From CAZDET01 sp964504335 (GTDB taxonomy: Bacteria; Bacteroidota; Bacteroidia; Chitinophagales; Saprospiraceae): a stretch of 64,000 nucleotides of DNA. The stretch spans positions 122,662 to 186,661 of the forward strand of contig CAZDET010000002.1 in the NCBI GenBank assembly GCA_964504335.1. The letters are read 5' to 3'. This document shows positions 24,534 to 32,205 of the stretch, piece by piece. The notes under the pieces are model-generated. The model did not search any database, had not been told where the DNA came from, and saw only the letters and a list, made by a program, of their open reading frames with translations. Within the stretch, counting starts at the first letter, position 1. Each line of letters begins with the position of its first letter. A program made the position numbers and the translations under genes.

Positions 24534-26428
24534 GCTTTTTCGTAAATCTGAATGAAATCGGCTTCCGTCAGCTCTTCCATGGGGCGCAGGCCGTAGGCCA
24601 CCCCTTCACGGTATTCATTGGGCAATGGATAGTCGAAATCGGCCAGTAACCCCGTTTCCGCGCGGGGGCGCAGAAAGGCACCTCCGAGTACGAGTCCTAC
24701 TTTTCGCACATCGTCGTAAAAAAAATCGCGCAGCAACGGGATGATTTGATGTTCGAAAATACGCCGCAGATCGTCGAGGTTTTCCAAATCCAGAAAATAG
24801 GAATGGCCGAGTTGATGATCCTCATCGATCAGGAGGCTCAATCGGGCGTTGATCGCCCGCAACAGGCTGGAAAGCTTGACTCCCCCCGGCTGTGGCGTCC
24901 GGCCGATTTCGTCGATCAATTCCGGCCGTGGAGATACTTCGATGAAGCGAAAACGCCGCCGCAGGGCCGTATCCATTGGCTCGGTCGAGCGATCGGCCGT
25001 ATTCATCGTTGCCACCAGGTAGAGGTTGGCAGGAATACTAAAGAACCGCTTGCTGTAAGGAAGAATGGTCGACAGGGCCTCGGGCCGCCCCTCCCGTTTA
25101 TCGGCTTCCAGCAGGGTAATCAACTCCCCGAAAATCGACGCAAGGTTGCCGCGGTTGATCTCATCGATAATCAGCACGTAGCGCCGGCAACACTGAATGG
25201 TTTGATCGGATACCGGCGGCAGCTCGACGAGTTGATCGCTGTCTTCTTCCACCAACTCATCGGCTTGTTGTTCGCGGAAGAAATGCTCGAACTTTTTCAA
25301 TTCCCGAAAAACCGTCAGATAGGCCCTCGAATCACCGCTACCGATCAGTGGAGCAATTTGCTGTTCGGAGGACAGGTCTCCCACTTCGGTGAAGTAATTG
25401 TACAATTGGTGCAAAGTGCTTTTCTGTACCGTGAGGGTACTGAACGATTTTTCCGGACGCAAATCCAAATTGCCGAAGCGCAGAATGCGGTGTAAAAAGT
25501 AGCGGTACTTATCCGGCGATTCGAAGTAGTGAAAGTGATCGGTTTCCAGATAGCGCAGGAATGCGCCGTAGAGCGGGTTAAACTCCGTTTGCCGGGGCTG
25601 GGCGGCAGTTTCCGGAGCTACGGTTGCCTGAAGCAACGCACCGCGGGCAGCTTGTGCCATGAGCATGAATAATCCATTCTGGATTTCGTAGTGCACCTGC
25701 CCTTCCTTAGAGACCGGTTTGATACCTTCAATAAAATCTTCGTACGTAAACGATTGATGAAACGTCACAAAGGCAATCTGCCCGGTCGACATATAGTGAT
25801 CATAGCGCCGCCGCAGGCTGGCTCGGTCTTCCAATTGGAGCTCTTCAAGCGACCGGTTTTCGACAACGCTAAGGGCATGAACGACCGTTTGGTAGGTCTT
25901 GCCCGTACCCGGAGGCCCGTACAGGATGCGATTGAGCGGAGGAGCTAACCACGGACCGCCGCCGTAGTCTGCCTGGGTTTCTTCGAAGGCATCCTGTACG
26001 GCGGTCAGTTGCAAAATCGCCCGGTATTGCTCGGCAGTGGCCCTAAAATTGCGGCCGGCCCGCCCACCATTAAATTTCTGAAAGGCAGGCAGCCCCCGCA
26101 GCGCCTCCCAACGCAAGGGCCGGTCGTGCAGATTGACAATAATCCGTAGGGATACCCTTATTTGTTCCGCAGGAAATTCGATCGTCCAGTATCCCGACTC
26201 CGATCCGGAGAGGGGGTGGGCATCCGGCCCGGCTTCCACCTCTGCCAGCCCGTAGCAGGCCGCCTTGCGCCCGGTTTGCCAAAGAATGATGCCATCACCG
26301 GGCCGAATGCGCCGGGCGTGTTGCTGTACAGGGAACGTTTGAAGGTCTTCCTGTTGCAACACTTGCGCCAGATTCAGCTCGGCCGGATTGGCCTGGAATA
26401 ACCAGTAATTATTGGATGTTTGTGCCAT
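24530..26428 (-). CDS. mcrB: McrB-like AAA+ GTPase with N-terminal EVE-like reader domain
   Basis: 632 residues. Residues 1-150 form an EVE-like domain: NYWLFQANPAE, RRIRPGDGIILWQTGRKAACYGLAEV and a late WEALRGLPAFQKF. EVE domains bind modified cytosines in DNA. The AAA+ motor follows: GPPGTGKTYQT near residue 169, a long insert, LIIDEINRGNLASIFGEL near 417, and ATMNTADRSTEPMDTALRRRF near 473. The NTADRS element is the McrB GTPase signature. Together with McrC it should restrict DNA with modified bases, as phage defence. Located next to repeat copy B; no other defence gene adjoins. Confidence 0.9.
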   Translation of the reverse strand: MAQTSNNYWLFQANPAELNLAQVLQQEDLQTFPVQQHARRIRPGDGIILWQTGRKAACYGLAEVEAGPDAHPLSGSESGYWTIEFPAEQIRVSLRIIVNLHDRPLRWEALRGLPAFQKFNGGRAGRNFRATAEQYRAILQLTAVQDAFEETQADYGGGPWLAPPLNRILYGPPGTGKTYQTVVHALSVVENRSLEELQLEDRASLRRRYDHYMSTGQIAFVTFHQSFTYEDFIEGIKPVSKEGQVHYEIQNGLFMLMAQAARGALLQATVAPETAAQPRQTEFNPLYGAFLRYLETDHFHYFESPDKYRYFLHRILRFGNLDLRPEKSFSTLTVQKSTLHQLYNYFTEVGDLSSEQQIAPLIGSGDSRAYLTVFRELKKFEHFFREQQADELVEEDSDQLVELPPVSDQTIQCCRRYVLIIDEINRGNLASIFGELITLLEADKREGRPEALSTILPYSKRFFSIPANLYLVATMNTADRSTEPMDTALRRRFRFIEVSPRPELIDEIGRTPQPGGVKLSSLLRAINARLSLLIDEDHQLGHSYFLDLENLDDLRRIFEHQIIPLLRDFFYDDVRKVGLVLGGAFLRPRAETGLLADFDYPLPNEYREGVAYGLRPMEELTEADFIQIYEKA

Positions 26429-26502
26429 GTACTGAAATCAACCGGCTTGTGTAGCCGACTGTTACTAATTCAATATTAAAAAAATAGCTAACAATCCTGC
26501 TC

Positions 26503-26982
26503 ATGCCCGATTATCCACTCGTTTTTCAGGCCGATCACCAAGATTTGTGGTTAACCGTTGCCGTTGCCGGACTGATCGGCTTAAGCTGCCTGGGGATTGC
26601 CTTCCGGCTGGAGCGAAAACGACCAGTGAAATGGCCCGCCGGGCAGCGCATTTTACTTTCGATGGCCTTGTTTTTTGGTGGTCTGATTGCCCTTTTCACG
26701 GCAGCATCGGCGGTTATCCAAATCACTCGCTTACCCGACATCCTTCTCACGGCAGAGGCCCTACAGATCGGTGACGAAACCATCCCCCTGGTGCAATTAA
26801 AAGACGCCACTATTAGTAATGTAGGCCAACGCTCCCTGCTACGGCCCGACCAGGTCGTCCGTCCCAGCAGGGTTTTGCAAATTGAAAGTCGCTCCGGAGC
26901 TGTGCACCGCCTACCCGAGGAGCATTACCAGGTTGGGCCGCTCCTCGACGCGCTGCGCACTGCCGTACGATCGGTAGAATAG
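26503..26982 (+). CDS. small membrane protein of unknown function
   Basis: 159 residues with two predicted membrane helices (about 17-36, AVAGLIGLSCLGIAFRL, and about 50-72, LLSMALFFGGLIALFTAASAV), a short basic cytoplasmic loop between them, and a soluble C-terminal domain (IGDETIPLVQLKDATI and LQIESRSGAVHRLPEEHY). The tail resembles PH-like domains seen in bacterial membrane proteins, but this is not certain. It precedes rlmH by 23 bases and could be co-transcribed. Confidence 0.7.
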   Translation: MPDYPLVFQADHQDLWLTVAVAGLIGLSCLGIAFRLERKRPVKWPAGQRILLSMALFFGGLIALFTAASAVIQITRLPDILLTAEALQIGDETIPLVQLKDATISNVGQRSLLRPDQVVRPSRVLQIESRSGAVHRLPEEHYQVGPLLDALRTAVRSVE

Positions 26983-27005
26983 CCACTAATACGAATATTG
27001 CCTCT

Positions 27006-27479
27006 ATGAAGATTGCCTGTTGGTTTGTGGGAAAAACGAACGAAGCCTATTTAAAAGAAGGCATTGAAAAATATGCCAAGCGGCTGAAGCGCTATTATCC
27101 CTGCGAATTCACCATCTTACCGGATATCCGGCAGGCGGGAAAACTGTCTCCCGACCAGCTCAAGCAGCGCGAGGGTGAACGCATTCTGCAGGCCCTCCGC
27201 CCCGACGACGGTCTGATCCTGCTCGATGAGCGCGGTACGGCCTTCACCTCCGTAGAATTAGCCCACTGGCTCGATCGCCAGCTCCAACAGCCCTACCGCC
27301 GACTCATTTTCCTGGTAGGGGGTGCCTATGGCTTCGATTCCGCCATCTACGAGCGTGCCAATTTCCAACTTTCGGTTTCCACGCTCACCTTCAGCCACCA
27401 GATGATCCGCCTTTTTCTCGCCGAACAACTCTACCGGGCCGCTACTATTTTGCGGAACGAACCGTATCATAATCAATAG
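27006..27479 (+). CDS. rlmH: 23S rRNA (pseudouridine-1915 N3) methyltransferase
   Basis: 157-residue SPOUT methyltransferase that adds a methyl group to pseudouridine 1915 in helix 69. Features: WFVGKTNEAYLKEGIEKYAKRL at the start, FLVGGAYGFD (cofactor loop), the knot segment SHQMIRLFLAEQLYRA, and the C-terminal ILRNEPYHNQ with the conserved Pro-Tyr-His. Length and motifs are fully canonical. The 142-base gap that follows is T-rich without a clear stem. Confidence 0.97.
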   Translation: MKIACWFVGKTNEAYLKEGIEKYAKRLKRYYPCEFTILPDIRQAGKLSPDQLKQREGERILQALRPDDGLILLDERGTAFTSVELAHWLDRQLQQPYRRLIFLVGGAYGFDSAIYERANFQLSVSTLTFSHQMIRLFLAEQLYRAATILRNEPYHNQ

Positions 27480-27622
27480 TGAATGGGTGAACTATTGACA
27501 ATCAAATATATACACTCCTTTAGGTCTTTTTTTTCTGTTTTTTTGGCTAGCAATCCACGCGAAATTTGCCCTTTCACCTATCTGAAAATCGATGCTTTTT
27601 TGGAGTAGAATAAAACTCTGGA

Positions 27623-27989
27623 ATGGCTTTCAATGAAGATTTAAGGCGGCGCACTTATCAACTGGTCAAAAAAAACCGTGAAATGGTTGGAGGAAGGTGA
27701 TTTTCCAAAAAAATCAGGATTCTTCGTTATGGAAAAGCAGCTCATTAGAAGTATCACTTCAATAGCTGCCAACTTTAGAGCTGCGACCCGAGCTAGATCG
27801 CCCCGAGAATTTTATACCAAATTATGTATCGTCTTAGAAGAAACCGACGAAGCTGAATATTGGGTCGAACTCATAACCGACCTATATCTATCCGAAAGTC
27901 AACGCCCCAAGGATTTACTCGATGACCTTCAGCAAGTCCTTAAAATAATTTCCGTGGTTCGATCAAGATTGAAGGATGAAAAAAAGTAA
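27623..27989 (+). pseudogene. four-helix-bundle (23S-IVP type) protein gene with a frameshift in an A8 tract
   Basis: ATG 27623 reads AFNEDLRRRTYQLVKK and enters eight As at 27668-27675. In the annotated frame it stops at 27688, but with one A fewer it continues TVKWLEEGDFPKKSGFF to the stop at 27987-27989, about 120 residues. The joined protein matches the four-helix-bundle family related to 23S rRNA intervening-sequence proteins (QLIRSITSIAANFRAATRA, SPREFYTKLCIVLEETDEAEYWVEL). Function unknown. Slippage on A8 could restore the frame in part of the product, or one A may be a sequencing error. Confidence 0.75.
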
Positions 27990-28025
27990 GACCAACTGGA
28001 ACATCACAATAAAATGATTCGCCAT

Positions 28026-29180
28026 TCACTTTTCGCCATTCGGCATTAAATCAACCGCGAAAATCTTCGCCAGCTCTTCCACCACCTGATCCATCTCCTC
28101 CACGGTATTGTGGTGGCTAAAAGAAAAGCGGATCGTAGTATTGGGGCTGTCGGGATGGAGGTGGCGCACAACGTGGGAGCCCGTATCTACCCCCGAGCTG
28201 CAGGCGCTACCGCCACTGGCGCTGATCCCTGCGATATCCAGACTGAGCAGCAGCAAATCGGATTTGTCGGATGGCGGGAAGGATGCACACAGTAATTTGT
28301 AGTGCCCATTGTCGGGGTCGCCGTGGAACTCCACCCCCGGAATAGTAGCTTCCAGGCGGTTACGGAAATAATCCCGAACGGTTCGAATTTTCTTGGCGCG
28401 CGCTTCCATTTCCCGAGCCTGACGTTCCAGCGCGGCAGCCAGCCCTACAATGCCATAGATGTTTTCCGTACCCCCGCGCATGTTGCGCTCCTGGGAGCCG
28501 CCATCTATGTATGGCTTGAGGATATTATCGCTATTGATGTACAGAAACCCTATACCCTTGGGGCCATAAAATTTATGGCCCGACCCACTGAGAAAATGGA
28601 TGGGGGTAGCAGCCACGTCGATCGGGTAATATCCCATTGTCTGCACCGTATCGCAGTGGAAGAAAGCGCCGTATTCCCGGCAAAGCTCGGCAACGGCATT
28701 TGTGTCGAGTAATGTCCCGATTTCGTTGTTGGAGTGCATCAGGCTCACGAGGGTCTTCTCCTCGGAATTGGCGAGCAATTCCCGGAGATGCTCCATATCC
28801 GGACGTCCACAGGCATCAAGCCGAATCCAATCAACCCGGGCGCGACCGTCGCGCTCAACCGATTCGACTGAATGCAATACGCAGTGGTGTTCGATCCGGG
28901 AGCTAATTACGCGTTGAACGCCCAGGTCGCGTACGGCATTTTTAATGGCCATATTGTTGGCCTCCGTCCCACCCGACGTGAAGAAGATTTCGCCGATCGA
29001 GGCATTGATCGTTTGGGCAACGGTACGGCGGGCCTGTTCGATGGCCGTCCGCGCTTTGCGCCCCTCGGCGTGGATGGAAGATGGATTTCCGTTGAGGTGC
29101 TGCATGGCGTGCACCATCACCTCCATGACGGCCGGGTCAAGGGGTGTGGTGGCAGCATTGTCCAGAAAAATACGCGACAT
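28026..29180 (-). CDS. cysteine desulfurase (IscS/NifS family)
   Basis: 384-residue PLP enzyme that takes sulfur from cysteine for Fe-S clusters and thio-cofactors. Features: YLDNAATTP-like start (IFLDNAATTPLDP), TSGGTEANN, SRIEHHCVL, the PLP lysine in SGSGHKFYGPKG, and SACSSGVDTGSHV with the sulfur-carrying Cys. The compact loop around this Cys places it in the group I family. No isc or suf scaffold gene is adjacent, so the symbol is withheld. Lies downstream of glmM with a stem-loop between. Confidence 0.92.
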   Translation of the reverse strand: MSRIFLDNAATTPLDPAVMEVMVHAMQHLNGNPSSIHAEGRKARTAIEQARRTVAQTINASIGEIFFTSGGTEANNMAIKNAVRDLGVQRVISSRIEHHCVLHSVESVERDGRARVDWIRLDACGRPDMEHLRELLANSEEKTLVSLMHSNNEIGTLLDTNAVAELCREYGAFFHCDTVQTMGYYPIDVAATPIHFLSGSGHKFYGPKGIGFLYINSDNILKPYIDGGSQERNMRGGTENIYGIVGLAAALERQAREMEARAKKIRTVRDYFRNRLEATIPGVEFHGDPDNGHYKLLCASFPPSDKSDLLLLSLDIAGISASGGSACSSGVDTGSHVVRHLHPDSPNTTIRFSFSHHNTVEEMDQVVEELAKIFAVDLMPNGEK

Positions 29181-29187
29181 GGTGGTT

Positions 29188-29243
29188 GGCTTTTAACGCT
29201 TTGAAACAACCTCCCGACCGCGGAGGTTGCTCGGCGTTAAGCC
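29188..29243 (-). promoter_or_regulatory. nested stem-loop between glmM and the cysteine desulfurase gene
   Basis: Outer stem: GGC-TT-TTAACGC 29188-29199 with GCGTTAAGCC 29234-29243 (two bulged Ts). Inner perfect stem: CAACCTCC 29207-29214 with GGAGGTTG 29222-29229. It contains the glmM stop codon and ends 8 bases before the next start. No T-run follows, so an RNA-processing or attenuation element is as likely as a terminator. Confidence 0.6.
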
Positions 29244-30613
29244 GGAGCGAGTAGTTCCTCCTTGACGCGCCCGGCCAACTCGGTGGCAGTCTCTAAATTA
29301 TTGGCCTCGGCGTAGACGCGCACGATCGGTTCGGTATTCGATCTACGCAAATGTACCCAACCTTCCGGAAAATCGAGCTTCAGTCCGTCTACCTTGCTGA
29401 TTTCGGCTTGCCCGAAACGCCCTTCCAGGGCTTCCAACCGCTCTTCGACGTTGAAGCCCGGCTGAAGTGCAATTTTATCCTTAATCATTTCGTAATGCGA
29501 ATAGCCAGCCCGCAATTCGTTGATGGTCTTACCGCTTTTGGCCAGATAACTCAACACAAAGGCAACTCCAGCCACGGCATCCCGACCGTAGTGCAAGTCC
29601 GGAACGATAATGCCGCCATTGCCCTCGCCGCCGAGCACTGCTTCAGAAGCTTTCATAGCGGCTACTACATTGACTTCGCCCACTGCCGAAGCGCGGTATT
29701 CCTGTCCATATCCTGCGGCTAAATCCCGCAGCGCCCGGCTGGAGGAGAGGTTGCTCACTACGGTTCCCGGACGGTGTTGCAGAAAGTAATCGGCCACGGT
29801 TACCAAGGTGTATTCCTCGCCGATCCACTGCCCACCGGGACCGACCAATGCGAGGCGGTCGACGTCGGGGTCGACGGCAACGCCCAGATCGGCCTGTTGT
29901 TCGCGTACCGCTGTAAGGAGGCCTTCCAGGTTTTGTGGCAGCGGTTCCGGATTGTGGGCAAAGTGGCCATTCATCTCGGCATTGAGCACGGTCACTTCAC
30001 AGCCCAGGCGTTCCAGCAGCGCGGGGATGGCAAGTGCTCCAACGCTGTTGACCGCATCTACTACCACTTTGAACCGCCGCTCCTGCACGGCAGCCGTATC
30101 GACCAACTCGTGCCCCAGAATGGCTTCCAGATGGTACTCCAGCAAGTCGGTGCGGTTGGAGTAAGCACCCAGTTGTGCCACCTCGGCGTACTGGACTTCT
30201 CCATCAGCCAACATGCGCAGCAGCCGCTGCCCGTCGGCGGCACTGATGAATTCACCATGCTGGTTGAGTAATTTGAGCGCGTTCCAGTTTTCGGGATTAT
30301 GACTGGCCGTGAGGATAATTCCTCCGCCGGCACCCAGGTGTGGTACGGCCATTTCGACCGTCGGCGTGGTGGCCAGGCCGAGATCAATCACCTCGATGCC
30401 GAGCATTTGCAGCGTAGCACTGGTCAGCTGAGCAACCAGATGCCCGCTCGGGCGCGCATCGCGCCCGATGATCACCCGGGCGGGTACCCCGCTGCTGAGC
30501 AACCAGGAGCCGTAGCCTGCAACGCTACTAACAATATCTTCTGCTGTTAAATTATCACCCACCGAACCCCCAATGGTTCCGCGAAAACCGGAGATAGATT
30601 TGATTAATGCCAC
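29237..30613 (-). CDS. glmM: phosphoglucosamine mutase
   Basis: Interconverts glucosamine-6-phosphate and glucosamine-1-phosphate for UDP-GlcNAc, hence peptidoglycan and glycans. About 458 residues from a GTG at 30613, where VALIKSISGFRGTIGG matches the normal Bacteroidota N-terminus; an upstream start at 30649 adds 12 unconserved residues. Phosphoserine loop ILTASHNPENWNALK, metal loop DPDVDRLALV, sugar loop GEGNGGIIVPDLH and phosphate loop RRSNTEPIVRVYAE are all present. Phosphomannomutase activity cannot be excluded; the family overlaps. Confidence 0.88.
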   Translation of the reverse strand: MALIKSISGFRGTIGGSVGDNLTAEDIVSSVAGYGSWLLSSGVPARVIIGRDARPSGHLVAQLTSATLQMLGIEVIDLGLATTPTVEMAVPHLGAGGGIILTASHNPENWNALKLLNQHGEFISAADGQRLLRMLADGEVQYAEVAQLGAYSNRTDLLEYHLEAILGHELVDTAAVQERRFKVVVDAVNSVGALAIPALLERLGCEVTVLNAEMNGHFAHNPEPLPQNLEGLLTAVREQQADLGVAVDPDVDRLALVGPGGQWIGEEYTLVTVADYFLQHRPGTVVSNLSSSRALRDLAAGYGQEYRASAVGEVNVVAAMKASEAVLGGEGNGGIIVPDLHYGRDAVAGVAFVLSYLAKSGKTINELRAGYSHYEMIKDKIALQPGFNVEERLEALEGRFGQAEISKVDGLKLDFPEGWVHLRRSNTEPIVRVYAEANNLETATELAGRVKEELLAPA

Positions 30614-30712
30614 GTGTAGTTTATTTTTCGGGATAATACTGCACACCAATTGGACGTCAGTATACTCTCTTTAAAGCGGAAAGGTTACGATTATTGCCTC
30701 CCCATACTCCCA

Positions 30713-31309
30713 ATGATGAGTGAAATTATTGCCACCGACTACGAACTTTTCTATCTCATTAATGGCCTCTGGCGGACCGACTGGTTGGACGCCCTGCTAC
30801 CCTATTGGCGAAAAAAGGAATTTTGGATCCCAGCCTATGCCCTCCTGGCCGGTATTTTACTATATCGCTTCCGGTGGAAAGGGTTTTATTTTCTGCTGCT
30901 CATCGGATTAACGATTGCCATCGCCGACCAGACGAGCAGCAGTCTGATCAAGCCAGCCGTTCAACGACTGCGGCCATGTCGCGAACCTGCGCTCGACCCG
31001 CCCGCCGTAAACATCGTGCACTGTGGAGGTGGATTCAGCTTCCCGAGCAGCCATGCCACCAATCACTTTGCCCTGGGCATGCTGTTATTCCTGACCTGGG
31101 GACGGAAATGGGGGCGCTGGCGATGGCTCCTGCTTCTGTGGGCGGCAACAATTGCCTACGCACAGGTGTATGTAGGTGTGCACTTCCCGGTCGACGTTCT
31201 GGCCGGCAGTCTACTAGGCTCCCTCATCGGAGGGCTACTGGCCTGGGGCTACCGGCGGGCTGCGGGTTGGCACATCGACGCCTTTTACCATCCATCCCCT
31301 GGCTCATGA
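30713..31309 (+). CDS. PAP2-family membrane phosphatase
   Basis: About 198 residues from ATG 30713 (a second ATG follows at 30716). Four to five membrane segments. Phosphatase motifs: KPAVQRLRPCREP, FSFPSSHATNHFAL with the catalytic His, and VYVGVHFPVDVLAGSLLG. The family includes undecaprenyl-pyrophosphate and lipid-phosphate phosphatases; a role in recycling the lipid carrier is likely but unproven. The stop overlaps the next start (ATGA 31306-31309). Confidence 0.88.
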   Translation: MMSEIIATDYELFYLINGLWRTDWLDALLPYWRKKEFWIPAYALLAGILLYRFRWKGFYFLLLIGLTIAIADQTSSSLIKPAVQRLRPCREPALDPPAVNIVHCGGGFSFPSSHATNHFALGMLLFLTWGRKWGRWRWLLLLWAATIAYAQVYVGVHFPVDVLAGSLLGSLIGGLLAWGYRRAAGWHIDAFYHPSPGS

Positions 31310-32052
31310 GTTTGCTGGAGTATAGCTTATTGATCTTTTCCGTCCTACTCGGAGGCGGGCTCGTCTTCTTTCTCAACCGCCGCATGGCCGATCGCGGGCT
31401 CCCCCTCGTCCTGTCTTTTAGCGGGGCTTACCTGTTGGGAATCAGTATTCTGGATCTAATGCCCGGCATTTTTACCGACCGGGGCTACGAGGCGGGTTAT
31501 TGGTTATTAGGCGGGTTTTTGGCCCAACTTTTCCTCGATAACCTCAGCCAGGGCGTTGAGCACGGACACGTGCACCGGCGTTCCGGCGCCGGCCTCGGAT
31601 TTGCGCTGCAAATCATGTTGGGATTATGCCTGCACGCGCTCCTGGAAGGGTTGCCGCTCGGAAATTATCAGACCTTCCACGAACTGCACCACCCCAGCGA
31701 CTCTACCGCCAATTTCCTGCTCTATGGCATTATCCTGCACAAAGCCCCCGCCGCCTTCGCCCTAACTGCGTTGTTGCTGCGGTCGGACTTTGATCGCCCA
31801 ATCATTTACGCCTGTCTGCTGATTTTCTCGATTATGTCCCCACTTGGTAGTTGGATAGGGAGTACAATCGGAGTTTCTCACGAATGGATCGACCGAATTA
31901 TGGCACTCGTCGTTGGGTCGTTTTTGCACATTGCCACGACTATCCTATTCGAAACCGACCGCCGAAACACGCACCAAATATCCCTGACCAAACTCGGTTT
32001 GATCATTCTGGGAATTGGGGTAGCTATTTTAACAGTCGTCGGAAACCATTGA
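31306..32052 (+). CDS. ZIP-family metal transporter
   Basis: 248 residues, about eight membrane helices. The two transport-site motifs typical of ZIP proteins are HALLEGLPLG and ILHKAPAAFAL. A His-rich stretch GVEHGHVHRR occupies the loop between helices 3 and 4, as in zinc or iron importers. Translationally coupled to the PAP2 gene. The metal is uncertain: zinc, iron and manganese are all possible. Confidence 0.88.
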   Translation: MSLLEYSLLIFSVLLGGGLVFFLNRRMADRGLPLVLSFSGAYLLGISILDLMPGIFTDRGYEAGYWLLGGFLAQLFLDNLSQGVEHGHVHRRSGAGLGFALQIMLGLCLHALLEGLPLGNYQTFHELHHPSDSTANFLLYGIILHKAPAAFALTALLLRSDFDRPIIYACLLIFSIMSPLGSWIGSTIGVSHEWIDRIMALVVGSFLHIATTILFETDRRNTHQISLTKLGLIILGIGVAILTVVGNH

Positions 32053-32205
32053 TTAGAAAGACGTCGCACCCAGGCGTTTTGGTGAGGTAAATTAAAAGTT
32101 AAGTCGCGGACAGGAAAAAGATCTAGGTAACAATTAGGCAGTAGCGAATTTTCACTAAATTGGCCCGACTTAGAACATACTTGCACCATCGCCGAGGCTA
32201 GAAAC

